This document shows, one piece after another, positions 24,491 to 34,100 of a stretch of DNA of 40,972 nt; the stretch's first letter is position 1; every line of letters starts with the position of its first letter. Source of the stretch: Lachnospiraceae bacterium (GTDB lineage Bacteria > Bacillota > Clostridia > Lachnospirales > Lachnospiraceae). Position numbers and translations under genes: made by a program. Location: contig SVFE01000018.1 of the NCBI GenBank assembly GCA_015057055.1, positions 1 through 40,972 of the forward strand, read 5' to 3'. Under the pieces are notes generated by a model. That model searched no databases. It was not told where the DNA came from and saw only the letters and a program-made list of their open reading frames with translations.

Positions 24491-26479
24491 ATGAGTAAAT
24501 CAAAAGATAAAAGAATTCGGAAATTTAATAAAAAAAGCATCTGGCCGTCCATTATCGGTTTGTTTATTTTGTCGTCGATTATGGTTGGTATTATTGTGGC
24601 CATTTTGGAGATTTACGTTTTTGATGTCATTAACCGAAAAATGCTGGAAGCGAATCAGTTTTCACAGCATGTGGCAGATTATATGCTTCGCAACGACGCT
24701 GCGGAGATGACGCCGGAAGACTTGAAGGAGCACATGGAAATTCTCGGTGAGGTTCCTTCTGTGGTGTTGGTTGATGAAAACGGGGATATTATCTGGAAAA
24801 ACTGTGATGATGTTCCGGATCTTAGAAAAATTACGACGTATACAGACCCCAATGAGTTTTTTAATGAATCCATTGAGATGATTTTCCAAGACGAAGGCGA
24901 AGGAAACGGCTTTCTAAAAGGCGATAGTAATGTATTCCGGCAGTTGTTTACGAATTTAGACTGGAATTCGGAAGCACTGGAAGAGGGGATTGATTTTCTG
25001 GAATACAGAAACAATCCGATACTTAATACAAAGGTGTGGATTGCCATTGCCGCGGAAGGTCAGACGGTTCTTGTGTTAAATGATATTACTGTAACGAACG
25101 GTGATTTGCTTATGGTAATTCTTACCATGGCAATGATTGTGATTCTGGTTTTGGTATTTATGGTTTACCATATTATATCCATTGTTGATATCGCAAGAAA
25201 CCAGTCGAGAGTAACCAAGATTCTTTATACGGATATGGTTACCGGAGGAAATAACTGGCTGTATTTCACCAAAAAGGGTGACAAACTGTTGAAAAAGAAT
25301 CGCGGGAAGAATAATTACGCGGTGATTGATTTTCGGATGGATAAATACCGGAGTTTTTGTACTTGCTTCGGTGTGAAAGAAGGAGAAGAACTTCTGGAGC
25401 GGTTTTATCTGGTATTAAAGAAGCAGTTGAAACGGAAAGAACTTCTGGCTCATCATGACGAAGCAGACTTTGGTCTTTTGATAATTTACGCAAATGAAGA
25501 GGATTTGCTGCATCGTATCGCGAAGATGGAAAGCGAAATTAACCGCTTGATGCCGCAGATTAAACTGTATTTCCGTTTTGGTATCTGTCTGGCGGATAAT
25601 GGTGACCGGGATGTGGACAGTTTGTACAATAACGCCACCAATGCCTTGGCGATGATGCCGGAGGATTCGGAAGAAAAATACGCGTTTTATAACATTGAGA
25701 TGCGAAAGCAACAGCTCTGGGAACGTAAGGTAGAGGATGAAATGGAGAAGGCTTTGGAAAATCGACAGTTTAAACTCTATCTACAGGCAAAGTACAGTAC
25801 AAAAGAGGAACAGGTAGCCGGCGCGGAAGCGCTTGTCCGTTGGATTCATCCGACGGAAGGCTTTATTCCGCCCGGTCGCTTTATACCGATATTTGAAAAA
25901 AACGGATTTATCCTGCATTTGGATGATTATATGCTGGAACAGGTTGCGATGCAGCAGGCTAAGTGGCTTAGGGAAGGCAAAGCGCTTTATCCCATATCGG
26001 TGAATGTGTCAAGAGCCCATTTTACCAGAGAGGATTTGGCGGAGCATATATGCAGAATCGTAGATAAATATGAGGTTCCGCATAAGTTCATTGAGTTGGA
26101 ACTTACGGAAAGTGCGTTCTTTGATGACAAAAATGTTTTGATCAGTACGGTAAAAAAACTCCGGGATTCCGGTTTTGTTGTTTCGATGGATGATTTCGGA
26201 GCAGGATATTCTTCGCTGAACTCGTTAAAGGAACTTTCCATTGATGTTCTCAAAATTGATGCCGATTTCTTCCGTGGTATGGATTCCGTGGAGAGAGGTA
26301 TGTTGATTGTTTCTGAGGTTATAAATCTTGCAAAAAAACTGGATATGAAGATTGTGGCCGAAGGAATTGAAAGTAAAGAACAGGTGGAGTTTTTGGCTGC
26401 CCAGGAATGTGATTTGATTCAGGGTTATTATTATGCAAAACCCGTTCCGGTGGAAGAGTTTGAGGAAAAATACAGTTAA
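24491..26479 (+). CDS. Membrane sensor with degenerate GGDEF and active-type EAL domain (c-di-GMP phosphodiesterase)
   Basis: A 662-residue protein. A helix at about 15-38 and another at about 205-230 flank an extracytoplasmic sensor domain. A GGDEF-like domain follows (about 260-400), but its active site reads HHDEADF (321-327) instead of GGDEF, so it probably lacks cyclase activity. The EAL domain (about 415-660) keeps the residues expected of an active enzyme: E446 in GAEALVRW, ELTES, DDFGAGYSS, KIDADFF, VAEGIE and QGYYYAKP. It should hydrolyse cyclic di-GMP, possibly modulated by the degenerate domain binding GTP. The gene starts 7 nt after thrS, so T-box read-through may also affect its level. 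Confidence 0.85.
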   Translation: MSKSKDKRIRKFNKKSIWPSIIGLFILSSIMVGIIVAILEIYVFDVINRKMLEANQFSQHVADYMLRNDAAEMTPEDLKEHMEILGEVPSVVLVDENGDIIWKNCDDVPDLRKITTYTDPNEFFNESIEMIFQDEGEGNGFLKGDSNVFRQLFTNLDWNSEALEEGIDFLEYRNNPILNTKVWIAIAAEGQTVLVLNDITVTNGDLLMVILTMAMIVILVLVFMVYHIISIVDIARNQSRVTKILYTDMVTGGNNWLYFTKKGDKLLKKNRGKNNYAVIDFRMDKYRSFCTCFGVKEGEELLERFYLVLKKQLKRKELLAHHDEADFGLLIIYANEEDLLHRIAKMESEINRLMPQIKLYFRFGICLADNGDRDVDSLYNNATNALAMMPEDSEEKYAFYNIEMRKQQLWERKVEDEMEKALENRQFKLYLQAKYSTKEEQVAGAEALVRWIHPTEGFIPPGRFIPIFEKNGFILHLDDYMLEQVAMQQAKWLREGKALYPISVNVSRAHFTREDLAEHICRIVDKYEVPHKFIELELTESAFFDDKNVLISTVKKLRDSGFVVSMDDFGAGYSSLNSLKELSIDVLKIDADFFRGMDSVERGMLIVSEVINLAKKLDMKIVAEGIESKEQVEFLAAQECDLIQGYYYAKPVPVEEFEEKYS

Positions 26480-26500
26480 TTTTGAAAAATGATTTTATTT

Positions 26501-26531
26501 TGAATAAGTTTTAAGCCGGTAGCGCATACTA
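26501..26531 (+). promoter_or_regulatory. Candidate forespore sigma-G (or sigma-F) promoter of the DUF1540 gene
   Basis: TGAATA (26501-26506) and CATACTA (26525-26531) are separated by 18 nt. They match the Bacillus subtilis sigma-G consensus in both boxes and in spacing. The expected start is near 26538, 24 nt before the DUF1540 start codon, with TTGGAGGT in between. An overlapping sigma-A reading (TTGAAT and CATACT, 19 nt apart) is poorer. Confidence 0.55.
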
Positions 26532-26561
26532 TCTTCGAAGAATAATTTTGGAGGTAGTGAA

Positions 26562-26876
26562 ATGGCTGAATTAAAATGTGGTGTTGATACATGTACCTAC
26601 AACAAAGAATCTCTTTGCTGCAAGGGCGATATTATGGTGGGTGGCAGCAATGCCTGCGAAAGCAAAGAAACCTGTTGTGATTCTTTCCGCGAAAGAAAAG
26701 AGGACAGTTACAGCAGTTCTTTGGAACATCCCAGCAGAGTAATCAGCATTGATTGCGAAGCAGTTAAGTGCATGTACAATTCTAACTACAAATGCAATGC
26801 CGAGCATGTGGACATCAGCGGCGGTGGTGCCTGCAGTGCGAAGGGAACACAGTGCAAGACATTTAAAGAAAAATAA
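26562..26876 (+). CDS. Cysteine-rich protein with two DUF1540 domains
   Basis: A 104-residue soluble protein with two repeats of the DUF1540 pattern. The first (about 5-42) contains CGVDTCTYNKESLCC and ends CESKETCCDSF; the second (about 64-101) contains CEAVKCMYNSNYKC and ends CSAKGTQCKTF. There are 12 cysteines in all, which suggests metal binding or disulfide cross-linking. The function of DUF1540 is not established. The sigma-G-like promoter suggests forespore expression and hence a spore role (inference). The gene stands alone with its own terminator. Confidence 0.8.
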   Translation: MAELKCGVDTCTYNKESLCCKGDIMVGGSNACESKETCCDSFRERKEDSYSSSLEHPSRVISIDCEAVKCMYNSNYKCNAEHVDISGGGACSAKGTQCKTFKEK

Positions 26877-26885
26877 AAAAAGAGG

Positions 26886-26913
26886 AGGCAGACCGATGGT
26901 CTGCCTTTTTTTA
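26886..26913 (+). terminator. Intrinsic terminator of the DUF1540 gene
   Basis: AGGCAGACC (26886-26894) pairs with GGTCTGCCT (26898-26906) across a GAT loop, followed by a run of T residues. It starts 9 nt after the stop. Confidence 0.9.
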
Positions 26914-26965
26914 CGTGAAATTAGGGAAGGGAAAGTACAACGAAGAAAAATCTTGCAAAAACTTC

Positions 26966-26994
26966 TTGCAAGAAATAAAAAAACGTGGTATTAT
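26966..26994 (+). promoter_or_regulatory. Promoter of tRNA-Trp
   Basis: TTGCAA (26966-26971), a 17-nt spacer, and TATTAT (26989-26994) preceded by TGG as an extended -10. The tRNA begins 32 nt after the -10 box. Confidence 0.7.
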
Positions 26995-27025
26995 AGCAAA
27001 CGTCGAGTGTATATCGACATGATAT

Positions 27026-27096
27026 AGGGGCGTAGTTAAACGGTCTAACATCGGTCTCCAAAACCGTCGAAGAGGGTTCGACTCCTTCCGCCCCTG
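27026..27096 (+). tRNA. tRNA-Trp (CCA anticodon)
   Basis: A complete cloverleaf. The acceptor arms AGGGGCG and CGCCCCT pair over 7 bp, with G as discriminator (27096). The D stem is GTTA/TAAC. The anticodon loop CTCCAAA gives anticodon CCA. The T arm is GAGGG-TTCGACT-CCTTC. The 3' CCA is not encoded. The first pair of the anticodon stem (T-T) is mismatched. The transcript ends at the hairpin at 27108-27143. Confidence 0.92.
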
Positions 27097-27107
27097 CTCT
27101 GTTTTAG

Positions 27108-27143
27108 AAAAGACGCAGTTTTTGACACTTGCGTCTTTTTTTT
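27108..27143 (+). terminator. Intrinsic terminator of tRNA-Trp
   Basis: AAAAGACGCA (27108-27117) pairs with TGCGTCTTTT (27130-27139) across a loop holding TTTTTGACAC, followed by more T residues. The -35 box of the next promoter lies in the loop. Confidence 0.85.
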
Positions 27144-27150
27144 GTATAAT
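27122..27150 (+). promoter_or_regulatory. Perfect-consensus sigma-A promoter of the hybrid histidine kinase
   Basis: TTGACA (27122-27127) and TATAAT (27145-27150) are exact, with the ideal 17-nt spacer. The -35 hexamer lies in the loop of the tRNA terminator, and the spacer is made of its 3' arm and T tract. The kinase start follows at 27191 after AAGGAGC. Confidence 0.85.
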
Positions 27151-27190
27151 AGTAATACTTATCCTATAATTTAAGGAGCAAGGAAATACT

Positions 27191-29920
27191 ATGGGAAAAA
27201 CATCGGATTCGCAAAAAACGTTATTCGGAATAGGTGTTGCATTGGTGATGGTTTTCATCGGTTGTGCCATGGAAATTTTTTCAGCCAGTGAAGGAGAGGT
27301 TTTGGCCGGCGTTAAATTGGAATGCATCGGTACGAGCCTTTTTATTGTGTCTTTATGCATTTTTACCATTTCCAGTTGTCGGATCAAGATTCCCAGAGTA
27401 ATTAAATATCTGATGTTTATCTATTGGGCGGTGGTTTTTATTGCCATTTCCGTCTCTTCCCTGTTTCCTGTTTATTTTCAGAACATAACTTATTTGGAGA
27501 GTGGTTTATATAATCGTATTGTTTGCGAATACGGTGTGGTAAAAATTGTAGATATTGTATTGTCCGTGGTATTTGGGATTATGGCATTTCATGTGACGTA
27601 TCAGGCATATCGTTCTCGGGAAAAGGAGAAAAACAAGGGAATCCGTATGATGGCGTTTGCCAATTTGTTTCCCATTGCCGGTACGATTTTGGCGATACTT
27701 TTCCGTGAAAACGGTTATCCGATTATGGCATTGGCAGTGTTTTTTACGGCGGGAGTGTTGCTTTTTGCGCTGTACCGCTTTCGTTTGTTTGATACCATGC
27801 AGATGGTGAAAGATGATATTCTGGAGACGATCGAAGACGGTTTCGTCGTAGTGGACGTAAATCAAAATGTGTTGTTTTTAAATGAAAGGGCCAAACGCTT
27901 TTTCCCGGAACTGAAGTATGAAGCTACCCAAGGGCAGGTAATCGAGAAACTAATCAAAAGTGATAAGCTGGTTCTGATTGTCAAAGAGAAGCATTACCAA
28001 ATTTCCGCGGTACCGTTCTACGACCAGAAAACCCATAAAGGAACCACCATCTGGATGAAGGATATTACGGAAGATTATCAGGCCCGGCGCAAACTGATTG
28101 AACTGAAGGAAGAGGCGGAGAAGGCCAATGACGCTAAAACCGTATTCCTTGCCAATATGAGTCATGAAATCCGAACCCCCATGAATGCCATTGTGGGTAT
28201 GACGGAGCTGATTTTGAACGATAACATCAACAGCAATGTAGAAGAAAATGCCAATAATATTAAGAGTGCCAGCAATAATCTGTTATCCATTATCAACGGT
28301 ATTTTGGACTTCTCAAAAATAGAAACCGGCAATGTTGTGATGGAAAGTGTGGATTATAATCTTGGCCTTGTTATAAAAGACATTTGTAACATGATAAATT
28401 TCCGTCTGGCGGACAAAAACGTTGAACTTATTGTACATATGCGGGAATCTATTCCGTCGCTTTTGCGGGGAGACGAAACTCATGTGCGGCAGATTTTCAC
28501 CAATATTCTTACCAATGCGGCAAAATACACCAAGCGGGGCTACATCCGGATGAATATCGATTGGGAAGAGGAGAACGGAAGGGCTGTTATTAAGGTTTCG
28601 GTGGAAGATACCGGCTGCGGAATCAAGGACGAACATATTGATACGCTGTTTGACAGCTTTCAACGGGCGGATATGATTAAGAACCGTACCATTGAAGGTA
28701 CCGGCCTTGGACTTGCGATTTGTAAGCGTCTGGTGGAAGGTATGGAAGGTAAAATTGGAGTAAAAAGTTCCTATGGTGTGGGCAGTGTGTTTAACTTTTA
28801 TATTAAACAGGAAATTGCAAACCGGGAGCCTATGGGGAATTATGACTATCTGGAACTCCACGGCGGCAGGGACAGCGGGAAGAAATCCTTTATTGCACCC
28901 CTTGCCAAGATTTTGGTGGTGGACGATAACATTACCAATATTAAGGTAATCCGGGGAATTCTTACCATGTATCAGGTGCGTGTGGATACTGCTCTTAGTG
29001 GTAAAGAATGTCTGGAAAAAATCGAAAAGCAGAATTACCACATGATTTTAATGGACCAGATGATGCCGGATATGGACGGAATTGAGACCACCAAACTCAT
29101 CCGTCTTCACCAAAATCCGGAAGTCAGAAATATGGTGGTGGTGGCAGTTACGGCCAATGCCATTGCAGGAACCAGGGAAATGTTTTTGCAGAGCGGTTTT
29201 CAGGAATATATTTCAAAGCCTATCAATCTGTCCAGTATGGAGGCGGTATTAAAGAAATATCTCCCGCAGGAAACCATTCACTATGTTGAGGTAGAGGAGG
29301 AAGATACGGATTATTCCGAAGTAGAAATCAAAATTCCTTATGTGGATGTGGAAGCGGGACTTCAAAATTACGGAAATGACAAGGGTCGTTATTTGCAGAT
29401 ATTGAAGTTTATTCATGACGACGGTCCCGGACATTTGCAGAGGATTCAGGATTATCTTGGGACGAAGCATTACCGGGAATATGTCTTTGAAGTACATGCA
29501 TTAAAAGGATTGATGGCGGGAATCGGGGCAACCCAGTTGGCGGAATTTGCCAGAATTCAGGAGTTTGCCGGCCGGGACGGCAATATTGAGGTTATCAACC
29601 GGGAATCTCATTACATGCTGGAGCAGTATGAGGCTATGCTGGAGAATATTAAAACGGTGCTGAATGAAACCGGAATGCTTCGGGAGGAGATTATCCAAAT
29701 CCGTGAGCAGGAGCTGACATGGGAAGAATTTTGCAATATGTTGCATTCTTTGCAGGGAAGCTTGGATTTATTGGAGCAGGGTGAGGCAGCCAGAAAAACA
29801 GATAACCTGCTGACCTATCCTCTGGATGCGGGAATCCGGAAACAGCTAATCGAAATTAAGCATGCGATTAATGAATTTGAGTATGATGAAGCCTTGGAAT
29901 TGGTAAGACAATTGTTGTAG
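27191..29920 (+). CDS. Hybrid sensor histidine kinase (7TM-like/PAS/HisKA/HATPase/REC/HPt)
   Basis: A 909-residue phosphorelay protein. Six or seven hydrophobic segments fill about residues 10-205, like the histidine kinase N-terminal 7TM region. A PAS-like domain follows (about 212-295). HisKA has the phosphorylated H325 in NMSHEIRTPMNAIVGM. The HATPase (to about 555) has GCGIKDEHID and GTGLGLAICKRL. The receiver domain has LVVDDN and phosphoacceptor D622 in MILMDQMMPDMDG. A C-terminal HPt domain carries H769 in VHALKGLMAGIG. All relay residues are present. No separate output response regulator is adjacent, so the partner is elsewhere. It is driven by a perfect promoter overlapping the tRNA-Trp terminator. 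Confidence 0.88.
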   Translation: MGKTSDSQKTLFGIGVALVMVFIGCAMEIFSASEGEVLAGVKLECIGTSLFIVSLCIFTISSCRIKIPRVIKYLMFIYWAVVFIAISVSSLFPVYFQNITYLESGLYNRIVCEYGVVKIVDIVLSVVFGIMAFHVTYQAYRSREKEKNKGIRMMAFANLFPIAGTILAILFRENGYPIMALAVFFTAGVLLFALYRFRLFDTMQMVKDDILETIEDGFVVVDVNQNVLFLNERAKRFFPELKYEATQGQVIEKLIKSDKLVLIVKEKHYQISAVPFYDQKTHKGTTIWMKDITEDYQARRKLIELKEEAEKANDAKTVFLANMSHEIRTPMNAIVGMTELILNDNINSNVEENANNIKSASNNLLSIINGILDFSKIETGNVVMESVDYNLGLVIKDICNMINFRLADKNVELIVHMRESIPSLLRGDETHVRQIFTNILTNAAKYTKRGYIRMNIDWEEENGRAVIKVSVEDTGCGIKDEHIDTLFDSFQRADMIKNRTIEGTGLGLAICKRLVEGMEGKIGVKSSYGVGSVFNFYIKQEIANREPMGNYDYLELHGGRDSGKKSFIAPLAKILVVDDNITNIKVIRGILTMYQVRVDTALSGKECLEKIEKQNYHMILMDQMMPDMDGIETTKLIRLHQNPEVRNMVVVAVTANAIAGTREMFLQSGFQEYISKPINLSSMEAVLKKYLPQETIHYVEVEEEDTDYSEVEIKIPYVDVEAGLQNYGNDKGRYLQILKFIHDDGPGHLQRIQDYLGTKHYREYVFEVHALKGLMAGIGATQLAEFARIQEFAGRDGNIEVINRESHYMLEQYEAMLENIKTVLNETGMLREEIIQIREQELTWEEFCNMLHSLQGSLDLLEQGEAARKTDNLLTYPLDAGIRKQLIEIKHAINEFEYDEALELVRQLL

Positions 29921-29984
29921 TATCCGGGCGCAGCACTCGGATAAACGAAAAGCAGAAGCAGAGAAAAGAAAGGTGCGTGAAGAA

Positions 29985-30443
29985 ATGGAAGAAAACAGAG
30001 CGAGCGTTACAGAGATTATTGAAAAATACAGAGACGATGTGGAGGCAATGCTGCCCTACCTTCTGTGGCTGGAAAGAATGAGCGGCCAGGAAGTATCGGT
30101 AAATTATGACCCGGACACCGCAGGCAGCGGGACCATGAAATTCCCGGTGTATGATTCTAATTTCCTGAATTTTATTAAAATTGCCAAAAATACAAAATTC
30201 ATCACGCGCAATTATGTCTATGCTTATACCAAAAAGCGGATGAAGACCGTAGAAGATGAACTGCGGGTGATTGAGAAGGCGCAAATTATGGATATGGAAA
30301 TTTTGGGTTCTATTTTGGCAAAATACGTGATGAAGGGGATGACAAAATCTTCCGTATGGGCGGAAGGAATCCGCTACGGTGTATTTTATAAAGTGGTGGC
30401 CAAAATGAAGGAATTGATTGAATATTGGACGGTACCGATGTAA
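29985..30443 (+). CDS. DUF6508-like protein of unknown function
   Basis: A 152-residue soluble protein. MLPYLLWLERMSGQEVSVNYD, FPVYDSNFLNFIKIAKNT and NYVYAYTKKRMKTVEDELRVI follow the pattern I associate with DUF6508. A C-terminal part around LAKYVMKGMTKSSVWAEGI is predicted helical. No catalytic motif is obvious. ATG 29985 is chosen over the GTG at 29973 because AAAGGTG lies upstream of it; the GTG remains possible. It is followed after 21 nt by a TetR gene, probably in the same transcript. Confidence 0.6.
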   Translation: MEENRASVTEIIEKYRDDVEAMLPYLLWLERMSGQEVSVNYDPDTAGSGTMKFPVYDSNFLNFIKIAKNTKFITRNYVYAYTKKRMKTVEDELRVIEKAQIMDMEILGSILAKYVMKGMTKSSVWAEGIRYGVFYKVVAKMKELIEYWTVPM

Positions 30444-30464
30444 ACAGAGAGATGGTGACAGAGT

Positions 30465-31046
30465 ATGGGAGAAAAATCCAAAGAAAAGAAGAAATATATT
30501 GTAGAAGTGGCCAGAAAGGTATTTGCCGAAAAGGGATACAAAAATGTGACCATGAAGGATGTAGTAGAGGCATGTGAAATAAGCCGCGGTGGTCTGTATT
30601 TGTATTTTGACAGTACGGACACGTTATTTTTGGAAGTTCTGAAGGAAGAGGCAGGCCGGGGCAGCGAAGATTTGCAAAGGGGATTAAGCGATGCCGCAGG
30701 CAGTCTTGAAATACTAAGTCTGTTTTTCAAAGAGCAGAAGAAAGAAATTTTACAGGAGAAGGAGTGTCTTTCCCTGGCAATTTACGAATACAGTTTTGCC
30801 AAGGGCAAGAAAAGCCCGGAAAATCTTATCCGCGCCCAGCAAGAGCAGGGAGCCCTTCTGTTGGAGAAACTGCTAGAGGATGGCAAAGCGAAAGGCGAAA
30901 TCGCCTGCGACGATGTTAAGGCTGAGGTGCGTCATATGCTGTATGTGTTGGAGGGAATGAAAATTCTTGCAAAAACCGTGGGGATCAGTGAAAAAGAAGT
31001 GGACGCAGAGCTGGTACGGTTACTGAAAGGTGTTTTGCCCGAATAA
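30465..31046 (+). CDS. TetR-family transcriptional regulator
   Basis: A 193-residue protein. The N-terminal helix-turn-helix (about 10-57) is clear: VARKVFAEKGYKNVTMKDVVEACEISRGGLYLYFDS, in which residues SRGGLYLYF form the recognition helix and following Tyr. The remainder is helical and would hold the ligand pocket and dimer interface. Ligand and targets are unknown. No transporter or enzyme of the usual TetR-regulated type is adjacent; the co-transcribed DUF6508-like gene and purL are the nearest. Confidence 0.85.
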   Translation: MGEKSKEKKKYIVEVARKVFAEKGYKNVTMKDVVEACEISRGGLYLYFDSTDTLFLEVLKEEAGRGSEDLQRGLSDAAGSLEILSLFFKEQKKEILQEKECLSLAIYEYSFAKGKKSPENLIRAQQEQGALLLEKLLEDGKAKGEIACDDVKAEVRHMLYVLEGMKILAKTVGISEKEVDAELVRLLKGVLPE

Positions 31047-31073
31047 ATTGTAGGGCAAAAGCGTAAGAAAGAA

Positions 31074-31102
31074 TTGAATTCGGCGGGAAAAGTAAGTATA
31101 AT
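31074..31102 (+). promoter_or_regulatory. Promoter of purL
   Basis: TTGAAT (31074-31079) and TATAAT (31097-31102) are separated by 17 nt. A 6-bp inverted repeat TCTATA/TATAGA lies at 31112-31129, just after the expected start. I recognise neither a PurR box nor a purine riboswitch here. Confidence 0.65.
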
Positions 31103-31174
31103 GTGTTGTGTGTCTATAGTTCTTTATAGATACAAAAATATTATAAATATTTTATGAGGAGACATAAGAGTAAC

Positions 31175-34100
31175 ATGAGTGACATAAGTGGTGTGAAACG
31201 TATTTATGTGGAAAAGAAAAAAGAGTTTGCGGTAAAAGCGGTTGAACTCAAAGAAGAATTACAGGGTTATCTGGGAATTGCCGGATTGGAAGATGTACGG
31301 GTATTTATCCGCTATGATGTGGAAAATATATCCGAAGACATTTTTGAGCGTGCTTGCAAAACCGTATTTTCCGAGCCGCCGGTTGATATTTTGGTTCGTG
31401 AGACAATCGATATTCCGGAAGGCGGAAGAGTGTTCAGTGTGGAATATCTTCCCGGACAATACGACCAGAGAGCAGATTCTGCTGTGCAGTGTATTCAGTT
31501 TTTGAAAGAAGACGAACAGCCGATTATTAAAACTGCCACCACTTACCTCATTACAGGTAATATTTCGGACGGAGAATTTGAAGCAATCAAACAGCATTGT
31601 ATCAATCCCGTAGATTCCCGTGAAACCGATATGGTGAAGCCGGATACGCTGGTGACTAACTATGAGGAACCGGCGGATGTTATTGTATTTGACGGATTTA
31701 TTTCCATGGAAGAGGCGCAGCTTAAAGATTTGTATGAATCTTTAAATTTGGCCATGACATTCCAGGATTTTCTTCATATTAAGAAGTATTTTACCGAGGA
31801 AGAAAAGCGCAATCCGTCCATGACGGAAATCCGCGTTCTGGATACCTATTGGTCGGATCATTGCCGTCATACTACATTCTCAACGGAACTTAAGGATGTG
31901 GAGTTTGAGGATGGTTATTATCGTACGCCCATTGAAACAACCTATCAAAGCTATCTTGATACAAGAAGCGAAATGTTTGCAGGCAGAAAAGACAAATATG
32001 TATGCCTTATGGATATTGCCCTGATGGCAATGCGTAAATTGAAAAAAGACGGAAAACTCAATGATTTGGAGGAATCCGAAGAAATCAATGCATGTTCCAT
32101 CGTTGTTCCGGTGGAAATTAACCCCGGCGACGGCACGGACTCTTATACGGAAGAGTGGTTGGTAAGTTTTAAAAACGAAACCCACAACCATCCTACGGAA
32201 ATTGAGCCCTTTGGTGGTGCGGCTACCTGTCTTGGCGGAGCGATTCGTGATCCCTTGTCGGGCCGTTCCTATGTGTACCAGGCTATGCGTGTAACCGGTG
32301 CGGCAGATCCTACCGTTTCCGTGGCAGATACATTAAAAGGAAAACTTTCCCAGAAGAAACTGGTTCGCGGTGCGGCCAGCGGATATTCTTCCTATGGTAA
32401 CCAGATTGGTCTTGCAACCGGATTTGTAAAAGAACTTTATCACCCGAATTATGTGGCAAAGAGAATGGAAATCGGTGCCGTTATGGGTGCTGCTCCCAGA
32501 AAGAATGTAATCCGTGAGACTTCGGATCCCGGTGATATTATCATTCTTCTCGGCGGACGCACCGGACGTGACGGTTGCGGCGGTGCAACCGGTTCTTCCA
32601 AAGTACATACGGAAAAATCCATTGAAGTATGCGGCGCGGAAGTGCAAAAAGGAAATGCTCCTACCGAACGAAAGATTCAGCGTCTCTTCCGTAGAGAAGA
32701 AGTCAGCCGTCTGATTAAAAAATGTAATGACTTTGGTGCCGGCGGTGTATCCGTAGCCATTGGTGAGTTGGCAGCAGGTCTTGTGGTAGATTTGGATAAA
32801 GTACCGAAAAAATATGCCGGTCTAGACGGAACGGAACTTGCGATTTCCGAGTCTCAGGAACGTATGGCAGTTGTGGTTGATCCCAAAGATGTAGATCAGT
32901 TTTTGGCATATGCCGGAGAAGAGAATCTGGAAGCCGTTCCCGTGGCAAATGTAACAAAAGAGCCCAGACTGGTGCTTCAGTGGAGAGGAAAGGATATTGT
33001 AAATGTATCCAGAGCCTTCCTTGATACCAACGGCGCGCATCAGGAAACCGAAGTTAAGGTTTCTGTTCCTTCGGAAGAAGATAATTACTTTAATAAGATT
33101 GCGTTGGATGATGTGGCAGATGCAGTGGCAAAAGATGATATGAAAGCTGCATGGCTTGCAACCGTTTCCGATTTGAATGTGTGTTCCCAGAAGGGGCTTG
33201 TGGAAATGTTTGATGCTTCCATCGGAGCAGGCAGTGTGTTTATGCCTTACGGCGGAAAATATCAGCTTACAGAGACACAGACCATGGTGGCAAAACTTCC
33301 GATGCTGGGCAGCAAGAGCACGGAAACCGTAACAATGATGAGTTATGGCTTTGATCCTTACCTTTCTTCTTGGAGCCCGTATCACGGTGCAATTTATGCG
33401 GTTATGGAATCTATGGCGAAGGTTGTGGCATCCGGCGGCGATTATAAGAAGATTCATTTTACCTTCCAGGAATATTTCCGCAGAATGACAGAGGATGCTT
33501 CCCGTTGGAGCCAGCCTTTTACCGCACTTCTCGGTGCATATGATGCGCAGATGGGATTTGAACTTGCTTCCATCGGCGGAAAGGACAGTATGTCCGGTAC
33601 CTTCAATCACATTGATGTACCGCCTACCTTGGTTTCTTTTGCGGTAGATGTGGCAAAATACGGCGATATCGTTACGCCGGAATTGAAGAAAGCCGGCAAT
33701 AAACTGGTAGTATTTGAAGTTAATAAAGATGAGTATGATATTCCGGTATACATTGATGTAATGGAAATGTACGACGGAATTACCAAGCTGATGGCGGAGA
33801 AAAAGATTGCTTCTGCTTATGCGTTGGATGCAAAGGGTATTGTGGCAGCAGTTTCCAAGATGGCGTTTGGTAACGGACTGGGCGTTAAGATTGCAGAAGA
33901 TTTGAACGCAGAAGAGTTGTTTGCAAACCGGATTGGTGATATTATCGCAGAAATTCCGGAAGAGTATCTGGCGGATATTACGGTGGATTATACCGTTGTC
34001 GGTGAAGTGACAGAGGGAGACTTTGTTTGCAAAGACATGGTGCTTTCCCATGAGGAAGTACTTGCGGCATGGAAGAGACCTTTGGAAAAGGTATTCCCTA

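Noticed and set aside
22687-24603. 638-codon antisense frame opposite thrS
   Set aside because: Shadow of the highly biased thrS reading frame; residue composition is rich in Phe, His and Cys and there is no ribosome binding site.
31112-31129. Inverted repeat TCTATA/TATAGA after the purL promoter as a purine regulatory site
   Set aside because: Short and AT-rich, with no resemblance to a PurR box or purine riboswitch that I could see.
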